Part shown: positions 23,326 to 36,424 of the stretch, one piece after another | How positions within the stretch are numbered: the stretch's first letter is position 1 | Layout of the letters: each line of letters begins with the position of its first letter | NCBI GenBank assembly: GCA_004794655.1 | Contig: SMMW01000585.1 | Span: 5,786,001 to 5,850,000 of the forward strand | Length of the DNA: 64,000 bases | Reading direction: 5' to 3' | From: Marisa cornuarietis | Taxonomy: Eukaryota > Mollusca > Gastropoda > Architaenioglossa > Ampullariidae | The notes under the pieces: model-generated | What the model was told of the DNA's origin: nothing | What the model saw: only the letters and a program-made list of their open reading frames with translations | Databases searched by the model: none | Position numbers and translations under genes: made by a program

Positions 23326-24869
23326 CAAGCTCACTGCGCTGAACCAGATTACGAAATAGTCACAAAGATGTAGAGCAAAGAACAATGGTTTCCGGCAGTA
23401 AAGGGGCAATCACTGCAGATGTAACGGTAACGACTTCAGAGAACAAGGGTTAGTGACATCAGAAAGTACTCAGAATATATTAAGAAATCTTGAGAATATT
23501 AAGAAATATTATCATGTAAAAATGCTTAAAGGAGATCATCTGCAGCTTATTACACTGCAACTGAATGTCACTGCCGAAGCGAGTAAAGCAAGCCAGGGTG
23601 GAATCCGGCCAATAGATCCGACCAGAGCCGATTCTACCCGTAGGCAAACTAGGCAGTCGCGCAGGCACGGAGAGGGGAATGTTAGGGAAAAATATAATTT
23701 TCATAGAATGTTAGTAGGACATCTTTCCTGTGCTTGTAGGTTGACCGCCACACTAGTTTCTCACCACATGTATTATATGAAACCCCATCACTCGAGGGCG
23801 CGTTTGCAGTGACCAGCTGACCAGCATGGAAGTATAGGGGGTGGAGGAAGGATGGCAAAGCGGCGGAGGAGGGCGGGTGAGGGGCGGCGTTGTTAGATGG
23901 GGAAGGGTATGGTCGGGGCAGACCCCTAGGATGGATGGGACTACATGCCAGCCTCACCTTTCTCTCTTTTATCCTAAGTCGGAAGAAGTTCCGCATTTAT
24001 TCACATGAAAACACTGCAGCTGAGCTCAGGGACAACAACACTGACTTAATTTTGCTACGCATGTTTCTTTTTAGTTATGACAACTGTTTTATGCTCAATA
24101 TCTTTTACACTTACAAACTCTGAACCTGATCGCATTCTTAGTTAATAAAAGTATTAAAGCCTTTAACAAACAAATATCAAGGTGGAGTCAGTTGAAGTTA
24201 AATAATATATCTATTTTTCTTTTCAAATTTCGGATCAATTTACTTAATTCACAGTCACTGTCTCGTTAGTGCTTTGTAAAGACGTGACACTACTTGGGAT
24301 GGAGATTTTACACTCTATAGTTTTGTACTTACTTTTGTGACTCATAGTCAGGAATATTTAACTTTCGTATTTAATTATTAAATCTATTATTATTTACGGT
24401 TCAATGGGGGGTATTACTCCTATTTTAAATGTCAAATTGCAATGTTTATTTATTTGTATTATCTAAGAGTGCGTCTATTTTGAACAAAGTTTGAACGGAT
24501 AGCTTGTTGTTTTGCTCTATTGACAGAATATTTGAAATTGGCTAAGAGATAATGGTTATTAAGACATATACTGCTTTAGATTTCAACAAATTCTATCTCG
24601 TGCGGTGCTGGCTATTGGAATGTTTTGTGGAAGCATCTTGACACCAGTGATTTACAACTTTACGAGAGTTTGTATTGTTAGTGTCTCGAAGAATCTCCCT
24701 CGTACCGCCCCGCCCATCTGTCAGACAGAACTCTCGGGATGGCGACATGCGAAAGGGGCAGTGCGATGAGGGTGGTTTAAATGCTAGAAGCTGCATCAGT
24801 GTGCGATCGACGTGTCACCACTTCATAAAGCCTTTTACACGAGTGTTTTAAATCCCCCCACTCATAAGT

Positions 24870-24985
24870 GTAGGTCTGGGGCCAGTTGCACAACCCATTT
24901 CTAATTTGAAACTCTTTTAGGCCTTAACTCTATTTAGATAATTAGTTTAAAGTGCACACCAAAAGAGTTTGAATATTACTTAATA
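24870..24985 (+). repeat. Dispersed repeat, plus copy
   Basis: ggggccagttgcacaaccca, then tttagataattagtttaaag; the reverse complement of 48800-48905 matches it over about 100 bp. Confidence 0.75.
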
Positions 24986-25058
24986 GTAAGCATCTTTATT
25001 CTGTTCTATACCTTACATCCTCTGTGGTTTCTCTCATTCAACAATCTCTTACTACGTC

Positions 25059-25203
25059 CAGTGGCGTAGGAACAGGGGGGGGCAAGGGAGGCAGCCGCCC
25101 CCCCCCCCACAAAAGATGCTGGGAAGGCAAGAATGTGAACGTTATTCATTAGTAGCATGGAGCTTGCCCCCCCCCCAAAGCCGAGCATCTTCCTACGCCA
25201 CTG
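25059..25203. mobile_element. MITE with CAGTGGCGTAGGAA inverted ends
   Basis: The left end is cagtggcgtaggaa and the right end ttcctacgccactg, perfect 14-bp terminal inverted repeats around 145 bp with poly-G/poly-C tracts. ACGTC flanks both sides (25054-25058, 25204-25208). The size and lack of coding indicate a non-autonomous DNA transposon; the superfamily is not assigned. Confidence 0.85.
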
Positions 25204-25440
25204 ACGTCATACATTGTACGTCATACATTCTACGTCATACTCACTACATCATAATCCTACATCATACAAGTTTTCTGCAAATGTTTCCTACCATTTTAAA
25301 ATGTTTGCAAAATGTTTCAGTTTTAAATGTTTTTTCGGTAAATGTTTCTAAAATGTTTCTAAAATGTTTCATATCAAACTTTTACATTATAACAACTATG
25401 TTAGCGTTTTTAAAACGTTTATAAAATGTTTCATTGCTAT
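25204..25440. repeat. Tandem ACGTCATAC and AAATGTTT repeats
   Basis: 25204-25268 repeats variants of acgtcatacatt. 25280-25435 repeats variants of aaatgttt(c) about ten times. Confidence 0.75.
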
Positions 25441-26709
25441 CTGGGCAACGTAGGCTCCACCCAGCTATTTTCAAATTACTAGTGACACGCTTTGCCTCTA
25501 CAAACAATAAGGGGTGGTGTTCCCACTCCCCCGCTCTTTACAGCTACAGACGGGAATAGGGTTTAACCTTTGACAACCTACCGAGATGAGGTAATTCCTA
25601 CAGGTAGCGGCCTCGGTCCGGCTAAGAAACATCTCCCCTCCCTTCAGGTTTTCTTACGGCTAATACGCCATACCTTCTCACCTCCATCTTCTTCTGCTTG
25701 AAGTGAAGTTCGCACCTACAGCCGGGTGCCTTGACGCAATCGCGTCAACACCATGTGGAGGGCTGTCAGAATTGCGGCACAGTAAACGGCTGACGTTCCG
25801 CCCGACTACTTCTGACCGACTGCGACTTATGTAACGAGTATAACCTATCACTCCACATTTTCTTTCTTTAGCAGGACAGGCGTGCCATGCTTGTTTTCCC
25901 GTGCTGGTGTCATTTTTTAGTGTCACATGATAATACTACCTTATTTTTTTTTAATCGGACCTCATATAAATCCCTTATGACACTAGAGAAGTTGGAAAGT
26001 CTGTAATAGATTTTTATGTGTTTGCAATTCTTTTTTTAACAAAGAACTGAAAAATAGATCTCAGCAAAATTAGGTAGACCGATGGAAAATTCTTTTCATG
26101 AAAGAAAAATAAATCCTGATAGGATGTCCAGAGAATTACAGTAGACGACTGCATGACCCGTGGTCGACTGATAAAGGCACACACGCGAGCATGTCTATAT
26201 ACACTTAACTATCCAAACTAATGAACAATAATTTGTACACCTTACTGATTATCGCGTGATGTCGCCGAAACACCATGAGACGCCATCTTGGCTGCGGAGG
26301 CCGACTTTAACATTTAACTTTACTATAATGATATCGCCCTCGCCGTAATCCCTAAGTTGATTTCTAGTAACTTTAGGTTGAAAAGGGTTGGTCCAAGCAT
26401 AAAACATATTTTGGAAAGCTAGTCTATTATACTGGTATTTGATAACGACACGACTTTTCAAAATATAACATGATGTAACCCCTCTATTCAAACTAATGAA
26501 CAATAAACGACTGGATTCATGAGTTTCCCTCCCACCCAACTCAGGTGCTGTGGGGGTGGGGCGCGGGGGGTGAAAGCAAATGTCAGAGGTTGCTAACGCC
26601 TGTTAGCCAGTGCGAGGGCGCTGCGTGCTGACGTTACCACTCACTATTGTTCCGGTCATCCTCCGCCACATGTGGCGCTGCTACGCGACGCTCTTGCTCT
26701 CTTTCACGA

Positions 26710-27222
26710 TCAGGATAACGTGACTACGCACCACGTGACACAGCAGATAAACACTGTGAGACACACGGAGACGGTGATAAGAGACCACCCGTGACAGCCC
26801 CGTAATGTCGCCGTCGTTTGATACGCACCATGCCCATAGAGGTAAGTCAATCGCAGTCTCTCTCGTAGTGCCGTAGTCCATCTTTTATTTCCATCTACGA
26901 AGTAGTCTAAACTTATTCGGATGATTGACTTCCGTGATGAAATTGTCACTTTCTCCGCTACTTTCTTCCCTGTTTCACAGTAGACGCCCATTCTTAGCAA
27001 CCATGTGACAGTAAGACCGTGTGTCACAGATGTTGAATGTCTCTTCTTTCCACCGTAAACAAGGAATATTAAATGGGGAGCACGGAAGCGATTTAGGTAT
27101 GCATTTAATAGCTCAGAAATGATGTCTCGTGAATATCTTTGTAGCGGGTCTGTTGCATTTACCCAATCTAGGTACAATGACGATGACAAGAAGCATACTA
27201 TAAGGAAGAGGGGAAAAAGCAT
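26710..27222 (-). CDS. Possible small secreted prohormone-like ORF
   Basis: An unspliced minus-strand frame of 170 codons opens with a clear signal-peptide shape (MLFPLFLIVCFLSSS, cleavage plausible near residue 23). About 35 residues of hydrophilic sequence follow, ending in YGGKKR, which resembles a dibasic cleavage and amidation site. Beyond that site the frame reads through sequence with no recognisable feature and ends in a hydrophobic stretch, so the true gene, if any, may splice out earlier. I do not recognise the peptide family. The surroundings are repeat-rich, and 170 codons can arise by chance. Treat as a candidate only. Confidence 0.25.
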   Translation of the reverse strand: MLFPLFLIVCFLSSSLYLDWVNATDPLQRYSRDIISELLNAYLNRFRAPHLIFLVYGGKKRHSTSVTHGLTVTWLLRMGVYCETGKKVAEKVTISSRKSIIRISLDYFVDGNKRWTTALRERLRLTYLYGHGAYQTTATLRGCHGWSLITVSVCLTVFICCVTWCVVTLS

Positions 27223-27939
27223 TGTTTGCTATTTCATAATATCCGCCATTCGACAAAAAAGAACTCTCCCTTTCGCTATTTCCTTGAAATTCCCAGCTAG
27301 GGGACATTTCTATGGTACATAAGTCTTAAAACAGATTCGCTTCAAGTTTGAACTGAATGAAACGTAGGCTTAGACAGGTTAGCGTAGATTGAAGAGGACA
27401 GGAGTTGATGTCGAATGCAGATCAGACAAGAGGCACAGGAGAAAGACAGAGGGCCCACATATTACATAGGATCAGACAAGAAAGATGGGAAAGATCAGGG
27501 TGATTTTTGTTTAAAGTTCGATACTTGCCCGTTGACTTACGTTTTGCTTAAACGGTAAAAGTTTTAATAGTCATTAGTTTCACCACAGGGAGTACGGTCA
27601 CTGTTGTCATGAATCCGAAGCGATTTTAGTCGGTGATTTGTGCAGCTGACAATCCATGGGCAGGATAAGACACGAATCCCTCCTAGTCCGATGATGAATA
27701 AACTGGCACTTGAGTAAGTCTTTCCTCAAAAGTTAAACAAACCCGTGAGGTTCAAATCAACGTCAATTTTGCGGGGAAATGTGGGAGTTTTGCAGCACAA
27801 AGTTGTACAGAAAAGCAACGCTTGCGATCAACACACACTTCTTGTCTACATCAGTGCACACTTCTTGTTTAGGGGATCAGATGTTGTTATTGTTAGACGG
27901 TCAAATTTAGCCGATCTGTCCGCAAGTAGGGGAGCGTCC

Positions 27940-28450
27940 GAGCCCATGATATGCTACTCATCACCGGAGATCTCAATGCCAAGGTGGGAAGTGACAACAC
28001 CTGCAGGGAGCATATCATGGGCAAGCATGGAATTGGGACCATCAATGACAACGGAAAGAGACTGGCAGACTTTTGTGAAGAAAACAATCTACTGATTGGA
28101 GGCACACTCTTCCAACACAAAGACATCCACAAGGCAACGTGGACATCACCAGGCGGGATCACAAAAAACCAGATAGACCATGTCATCATCAACCGAAGAT
28201 GGAGGAGCTCACTTTAAGATGTCATAGCCTACAGAGGAGCAGACATTGCCAGTGACCACACTCTTGTGATAGCCAGCAGATACAGACCTTGACATCTGCA
28301 CTGACCTGCCTACCCTGGAAGAAGTGACAGCAGCAATCAAGGCAATGAAAAGCGGCAAAGCACCAGGGACAGATGGAATAACAGCAGAGATGTTGAAAGC
28401 AGATGTGAATGTGACATCTCCCATGTTGACTGAAATTGTTTTGTCAAGAC
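27940..28450 (+). mobile_element. RTE-like LINE fragment, internally deleted
   Basis: The frame from 27951 reads LLITGDLNAKVGSDN, ATWTSPGGITKNQIDHVI (endonuclease). It jumps after about 28265 to LEEVTAAIKAMKSGKAPGTD (start of the reverse transcriptase). The segment between is deleted. It is related to, but distinct from, the LINE at 3325-6646. Confidence 0.8.
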
Positions 28451-28639
28451 TGACGCAACCGTTGAGATAGACTTTAATAAAAAAAAACAGTTCCCCCCTT
28501 TCTCTATCGTTCTCTGTTTGTTTGCCAGTCACATCACAACAGAGAAAGGTCCTGAATAAAAGGATTGGGTGTATGTCCAGGAGTAATATACACTCCTGGA
28601 TACACACCAACATCCACACTCTTACTTCATCTCATTCTC

Positions 28640-29065
28640 CGTGACTTATTTGCTCGAATGATAGCACACACGCACACATGCGCGCGCGTACACACACACA
28701 CACACACACTTATTTGTGTGGGCGCTCTAGTCATACACTTATTGAAGTTCATGCTCGTTAAAAAAAAGTGAGGTCAAGTGTCAGTGCACATCGTCAACAT
28801 GGTCGCGAGAAGTGTTTAATGCAGACCTCGCTAGGCAGGCAGTCCTATGGTAATATAAAACCCACATCGTCACAGATCGTCTTCACGCTCAGGTTCCCCC
28901 ACTCAGACCAGGAAGAAAGTCACATGGTGACACACAGAGTGACACACGCGTTACTTTCCTCATGCTGTACCTGTTCACTCACTTAACATGGCGGAAGTCT
29001 TTTCATGTTTGTGGGTAGACATTCACAAAGCGAACATCATCTTAAGGAAGCTTTCTGGAGTAAGT
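28640..29065 (+). promoter_or_regulatory. Conserved upstream block of unit 3 (putative promoter / non-coding first exon)
   Basis: Contains a CA microsatellite, ACCAGGAAGA (28907-28916), gttcactcactt and GCGGAAGTCTTTTCATGTTT (from 28991), then a consensus donor tctgga|gtaagt at 29059. The GGAA box and GCGGA element recur upstream of units 2 and 4 with nearly equal spacing. A diverged copy is at 42380-42640. An ATG-started frame covers the last part (MAEVFSCLWVD), but it has no signal peptide and is not conserved as protein. Confidence 0.45.
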
Positions 29066-29696
29066 AAAATACTTTGTTTATCGATTTTTGAACACCAAGA
29101 AAGAGTGTTGTCAACAATCTCGACCATACATTTTGAGATGTGACAAGAATTTGACAAATAAATGCCGGTTACCTCAAAGAAGATTGATATCCATGTGTCG
29201 CTTAGTCGTTTAAATAAGATTTGTCTGGCACTAAAAACATATTAAAACCTATTGATTCAATATTTGTTTACTTGGATTATGGTAGCAAAACTATAGCTAA
29301 AATATTTGTAGTAGAGGCAAAGGTAGATCTGTGTACGATTCTGAGTCTAATTAAAAATTTCACCTCTGCCATCGGTTTTGCACGTGAGCTTGCGCTTGTT
29401 CCTCAGTGTGTGTGTGTGTATTTGCAAGTATGCAAATATGTTTTTGTGTATGCTTATGTCTGTGCTTATATATATATATATATTTATGTGTGTGTACGAT
29501 AAAGAGAAAGATATCTAAGCGGATCTGTGTATTTGGTGAACCAACAAAACTCAAATTATTGTAAAAATATAGCAGTTTTATTACAAATGGAGAGAATCTT
29601 AAGCGATTAAAAAAAGAGAAGGGTTCTTAGCTAGAATAAGATGAACATATGCAGTTACATCATTTCAGTCTCTCAAGGGTACGTGCATATGTTTTT

Positions 29697-29740
<44 letters not shown>

Positions 29741-29746
29741 ACACAC
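29697..29746. repeat. (CA)n microsatellite
   Basis: Near-perfect CA run. Confidence 0.9.
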
Positions 29747-30574
29747 GTGTAGAAGGGATAATTATGCTGATTTTTTTTGTCGAAACGTTCGGCCACCACT
29801 CTCTTCATGTTGACACGACAAGTGCGAAGTCGATGGGAAACGTTGGCATGTGGTTGTAAAACTGCGAAGAAGGCGGGTCACTACCTGAATCTCTGCATCC
29901 GGCTTATACGCACCTCCTGTCCAGGTGTTTCTGTTACTTTTGCTGGTGTTGGTGCGTTCCCTTCAAAACTCCGTAATGCCAGATGTGTGCTGGTTTAGTA
30001 GTTTTAACTGTTTTATTTTTAAACATCGTTAGGACTACTTATATCCCTTGTTCTTATGTCTTCTTTTCTTTGTGTATTCAACGAAAACACGAAAAGAACT
30101 GGTCGCTCCATTTTTCTAATTATTCCTGTTTGGTGTGCACCACAGTATCGGTGTGGTAAGTCTTGGCAGCCACGTGTCGGAAAAAATAAACACACCTTCT
30201 TGTCACAAACCTCTGTTGTTCCATTAGGAGCTTTCTGTATGTCACACAAACGGAGATTCTTTCTTCTTGAGTTCCATGTCCCATGTCTTTGGTGGCAGAC
30301 AGACAAATAGAGGGATGGAGGAACAGACAAATATTGTCTGACATGACTGTCCTACCTTTACTAATAAACTTCCAATATTATTGCTTACACACTATTTTTT
30401 CCACTCCAAACAGTACGTGTTAAAACATTGAATGAAATTTGCACCCATGTAAAAACTACAGTTTATAATTGAGTATTTTTTATCATAAGATGAATCTTTA
30501 TTCATTTCCATAGTCATCTGTCAAACGTTCGCAATGTAATAGTAATGTTGAATAACAATGGCTATTGCAGGGAA

Positions 30575-32514
30575 ATGTCAACTAGTGAGCAACATTGAAA
30601 AGAGTTCGTGCTACTTTTTATGGTATGCATTTCGATGAGATGCGCCTCAAATTCTCAAATGTAAGGACGGTTTTAAAAGAAATAATTATTACAAAAAATA
30701 TGTCTGTCTTTTTTTGCTCGTTCACTCACCTCGTTTAAAGGAATTACAATGTGAATTTTCTGCTAGGGCTTAAATGATATATACTGACATTCTGTAATAT
30801 TTTTGCAATTAAGAAAAAAAGTAGTTTACGATCGTTTCCAAGACTTGGCGAGAGGATGGGTCATGATGGTGGACATTGTTCATGCTGCGTTTGAAAGATT
30901 ATTTCACACCATGGGGTGGAGGATGTTGATCTGAAGAATCTGGGGTAAGTGTTAGGCTAGGCGTGGGTGGATGGTCGCTGTTCCTTGACGCCGCGCAGGT
31001 GTTGGGTGCTGTTGTTGCTGCCCTTTTTTATTGTTTATTATTTGACTTTATTGTCCGAGTAGTCAGCAAAGTCTGCAGATGACGTACTGCAGTACTTGCT
31101 AGATACCTGATGTTGCACAGTTTCTATAATCTAAGCTTCTATTTAGTTTTATTTAGTATTACTCCTTTTTAAAGTAATTTCATTTGTTTCTTTGCCTTCT
31201 TTCTAAAAGGCTTTTGTTATGACTTATAACTGTAAAAATGAAGATCATATCGTGACAGTTACTTCTACAATTAATCCTCTCTTCCTTTCTGAAATATTGA
31301 TTTATGCGGGACCTTAATAACCTTGGAATCTGCTAGCAGCATAGACATCTTGCAGTCTGCTCTAAGCCGTAGTTTACAAGAACGACGTACAGGGTCTTAC
31401 AGTTTTGGTTCTACCTTTGAGAAATCTGAGCGCTGGCTTCGTCATTAGGTGGGAAGCAATAAAGTTTCTTTTTCCAATACAGCCAACGCACTGACGCAGA
31501 AGTAGACTGATTCGGTTTTATATTGGAATTTTCTAATATCTCACACAAAGAGGCCGTTGGATTGACAACTCTATCGGCAGCAACTCCCATAGCGAACCTT
31601 CATCTGCTTTATTGAAGCTTTGTAACTGTAACTAAAGCGTTCGTTAGTTTCTTTGAGATATTGTTTCGGTACAGTACTTCACGCTTCTAATGAAATCACT
31701 TAGGTGAACACTTGAAAAGGTATCGATAATGTCAAGCGAAATAGAACATAGTGGCTTCCGTTAGCTGTCCATGAGCTGTATTTTCGACACCATTGTAAAC
31801 ATAAAGTTTTTTTTTCTTTTCGGAAACACCGAACTTTTGGGCGGAAACGATTCAGCATGTCCGTGCGTATTATGCAAGCAAAGCTTACTAGTTGGAAGAT
31901 TTTCTTTAACCTTATAGTTTTTGCATGTTGCATGGCTTCTGCTACTTTTATGTCTAGTAGAGTGGAATTTGCTTTTATTACAACTGGTGTGATTGATTTG
32001 TGTAGAGAATACTGTCCTCTAAACTTTAATTGGATAACCATGGAGATTAAATTTGTGGTACACATAAAAAATAAAAACTGATAAAATAAGTGTACATTGG
32101 TCTGCAAATGACGTCATATCTGGACCCACTTGAAAATCGGGGACTGTTTTTGGTTAAGTAAATTATTTACTCTCACTTCTTATTCGTAGCAATAGGTGAG
32201 TCTGTAAACATTCGTTTTGTGCTTGAAAGTTTTTACATTGATTATTTTGTGCATGTTGTTATTTTCAGGATTATATTTCGAGGACACTCACGTCACTCTA
32301 AGTTAGTTACTAAAATTTTGGTACAAAAATGTATATGAGGACTACAGTATTTGATTGATGCTGAGAACGACATTTCTTTATTCAAGAGGGAAATAGGAAA
32401 AGCAAATGTGTGTCCTTGTTTTTAACATTTAGTCCTCACCCTACCAAAGTAAAATGTGGACTAGAAGATCGTTAGAGAAATATACGTATAAACAGCAATA
32501 AAGACAAATATGTG

Positions 32515-32591
<77 letters not shown>

Positions 32592-35500
32592 ATGTGTGTG
32601 CGTTATTGGAGATCACTAGTGAGTTCAAATTAGTCTGCTTGCGTAACTTACCAACTGTATTCTACTTTTTTTGTTCCTTTACAGAGACTGCACGTCTTTC
32701 AATGCCACTGATTATATTGGCGAGGATACTAAAGGTTTCCAATGTGATGACTTTTTAAAGCCTTACGGGTTTCCTTTCCTTATCTTTAATTTACAAGATT
32801 TTCAATTTGAAGTGTGTTAATTAAGTAATGAGTATTAAAAACATTCAAAGCTGACTAAAAAAATCAAGATTATTTAGATAAGAAATTCAGTATTGTTGTC
32901 TTTCAAAGTCATAATAGACAACAGCTGCTCATAAATCTAACTTGTAATTTCACGAGGACAGTGGGTTATTTCTTCTAGGATTACACATGGCATATGGCGA
33001 CTGCTCGTTCAAGAATACATTTTGTAACTACACACAGTCTTGCACCAACGGCACCGCTAAAAACTGGACAACATCAAACGGTAATAGTTGAACGATCAGA
33101 AATAGAATATATTTTCTATTTTTATATTGCATACAATAATAGCTCTCGGTACAAGCGAGTGACATAACTTTAAGCGTGAGCGTATATTTATATATATACG
33201 TGGTAACTGAAATCTTGTTAAATATTGTTATAGTCATGACTTGTCTCCTCGATTATTCCAGTCATTTTGACTTTCTAGATCATTCGTTCAGTCTTGGCAT
33301 TTAAGGTAAATAGATAAAATTCTTTTATAACTACTTAATATTTCATTTGGTCATTAATTTATGTGAAAGAAAGATCATACCTGTTTGATCACCCATGCCT
33401 AAACATAATGACTTTTATCTGTACTTATCATTATTGAACTCCACACTCCATATGTTGTGCTTTTCAAATAGGCGGCAACATAGATGGTACATAAATTAAA
33501 TACTGGTGTGGTGTGTTTTGTTAAAGTAAATTGTTTTTCATGATTACACTAAGTTGATGATTTCTATCTACAGAGGGCGCCGTGTGTCCTGGAAAATCTG
33601 GGCAGTACGACTCTTTCTCAGTCCTCCTGTCACCGTTGTTGAACATCACACAAAATACGTTACTTGTGTTCAACTTCTCTCAGACACTGCCAGGGACACT
33701 CAGTGTGTTTATAGCAACATCTAAAAAAATAACGGAAAAGCTTACAGAAGAGAAGAATGATGGATCTTCCCATAAAGAGGTGAACATCGAGCCAGCAGTA
33801 GTTAAGGTATAACATGAAATCAAACAAATATTAAAATATGTATGTCAACTTTAGTATACTTTTACAGTAGGCTGGAGAACATGAAAAGTGAAACAAAAAA
33901 TATTTAAAACGTTTTATTTATTGAAAAGCTACCTCGTGAGTAAAAGGGGCACTATGCCTCGCCTTATCGAAGACGACAAGAAATATTAAAACGAAAACTG
34001 TTTTGTACCTGTACAGATAGGCTTCAGAGCCCGGACAGCAAACAGCAATGACAGTGTGACGCTGAACTACGTGAAGCTTCAAACAGAAACCATTACATCT
34101 ATCACAAGTAAGATTAAGCAAATATGCCATTAAATTATTGTAGTATGTTGTCTTTAAAATTAACTTTACTGTTTTTGCTGTTATTGTTCATATTGTAATT
34201 ATGTTATTTGGTTAGGAGAGGACAAAGATTTCAAAATATCCTATAGAATGTAAACATTTGTTGAAAGAGTCTAAAGCAACAAATGATGTTAGAAAAACGA
34301 TATACATGCATTTACGTTCTTGTGTCGAGTATGTCAATGCGACCAAGTTTGCATGTGATTGATAAATTAGATAATAAATCAGATCCTTGTAAACAAGGTC
34401 TTTCTGCAAGTAACGAAAATCAAAATCCCTTGATAGCGTTGTCAGAATACAAATTTCCTTATAAGCATTCATTGGTCGCCGATGATTTTAGTTTCCTAAA
34501 ATATTTGTCTACAGCAAAGTTTTGACTTAATGGTCTTTATACGGATAGGTATGTGCGAGTTAGGGCGAGTAAGTTGATCTGATGACGAAGTAGATAAGTA
34601 ATGCAGATCTTTATAAGCAGGTAAGTCATCGAGTTACAGAGATTAAACACCCAGATTTTCTTTAAAACCCACATGACTGACAACAGAATTGAGCACAGCT
34701 GACAAATCACCCACCACCTCGACCAACAGCGCTCGTGGCACGTCACTCACGACCTCCTTGGCTGAAGCAGGTAAAATCTTTGGCCGCAAATCACAAAGTA
34801 ACCAGAATTTTGCATCATTAAGAAACTAAAGGCTAGAATAAAAGAGAAATAATTTAGTAGAGTTTTACTGTGTTCATTCTAGGAAGTTGGAGATTCAAAT
34901 TACTCGATAACATCATCAGTATTAGAAAACAATATTGTCAGGATATCAAAGGTTTTGGTTTATAGCAGTGCCATTTGGGACTGACAAAATGTATCTCATT
35001 GTTTTGTTTAATACTTGTTAGTTTATTTTTTAAACTTTTAGAGCTCTCTTCCTTTTGCAAAAACAGTGTCTCAATGTAATGTCACACTAAACATCTGAGA
35101 TCTGAGTGGTAGTGCTAATCATTTTTATTTTCACATTTATCCCATTAGTAGGAGCTCATACAAAATCATCGATTTATGTTTCTTTCGCTGACGGGTCCAG
35201 GTAAACCACAAGCGACAAACGGAAGTAACGTCGGTGAAACAGTAGGTGTTGTCATGGGTGTGGTTGTTAGTGTTGCTGCTGGAGTCGTTGTTGGATTTAT
35301 TATTTGGAGACGCCGCAGAGAGCGAGAGAATCGGTAAGGATCTGTTTTAAGAATTTTAGCCTACAGTAAAAGTACAAATTGTTCGAAACTATATAAATCA
35401 CACTTCATGCTCTGGTAAAATTAGTACTGGCTACATCGTTTGCATAATGCTATCAAACGACTTAATCAAATAATACACGTAATTAATGTACTTCCATCCC

Positions 35501-36385
35501 CCCGATGGATCACCACCTTGTCGCGGTCGGGGGGCTTGTGTGTCTCGATGACCCTAAGAGCTATGCCGACAGGAGCGTCAGCTCCTAGCAGGGTCACCCA
35601 TGTCGGACAGGTCGAAGGGTAGAGACCAGACAAAGAGTGATCCATGAGTGCTGAAGTCGGAGGTGGTGGGCCACAAGGCGCACTCTGAAACAACCACTCC
35701 ACCACGCAACACTGCCTATATGACACTTGGAGACAGAATTGACAGACATGTACTTCCATTATCAAGAAATATTATCAAGGAGCCTTAATCATTGTATTAA
35801 TAATTTTGCTTACATTTAAGTGTGAATATTGATATTTTACTTCCTGCTAAAAATGGTTTGTTAAAATTCGAAAATGAGAACACTGACCAAATACAATTTG
35901 CAGTGTGCTGCAAAAGTATAAACTATGGTGTTTCCAGTATTTGCTTAACTGTTAGTAATACAAAAACTAAATTCATATATTTGACATTTTTCGTAAAAAA
36001 TAATACTGATGGATATCGTGAGCCAGAAATAAGGAAATATACATAAATCAGTCAATAAATTAATTAAAAAAAAACGAAAACAACAGTTTACACTTTAAAG
36101 CATTGCCACTTTCTGACTGGTTGGAAGACATTAGACACATTCAGCTAAAACTATCAATAATAATAAATGATTGTCATCATGAATGTTAAAAGAGGGACTT
36201 TTATATAGTACGAATGCTACTATTCTGTGAGGAAATAAGTAATTTTAATGCTTAAAATAATACTGGTAAAAATGCCTAAAAGAAAGATCTTTTTATCTTT
36301 GAGTAAGGCATGATACAGTATTTAAAAGATTTAGCAACATACTGAAACTCAGCGAATGGGCTTAAGTGGTCTTCACTCTCTCTCT

Positions 36386-36424
<39 letters not shown>

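Larger units (their letters stand above)
22717..28450. other. Intergenic region between units 2 and 3
   Basis: About 5.7 kb without a recognised exon of the receptor family. It holds LINE pieces, a long (TG)n run, a MITE, AAATGTTT repeats and one minus-strand secretory-looking frame, each listed separately. 23400-24870 and 25545-26240 show no feature that can be named beyond short repeat-like similarity. Confidence 0.5.

Noticed and set aside
28988..29059. ATG frame ending at a consensus donor upstream of unit 3
   Set aside because: The protein is not hydrophobic and is not conserved in the equivalent blocks of units 2 and 4; better read as non-coding leader.
29221..29502. Open frame of 93 codons ending in a TG/TA repeat
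   Set aside because: No motif, and half of it is microsatellite sequence.
31700..32107. Overlapping open frames on both strands, one with a hydrophobic start
   Set aside because: No family resemblance, no splice context fitting unit 3, and AT-rich sequence; the plus frame ends within the first intron of unit 3.
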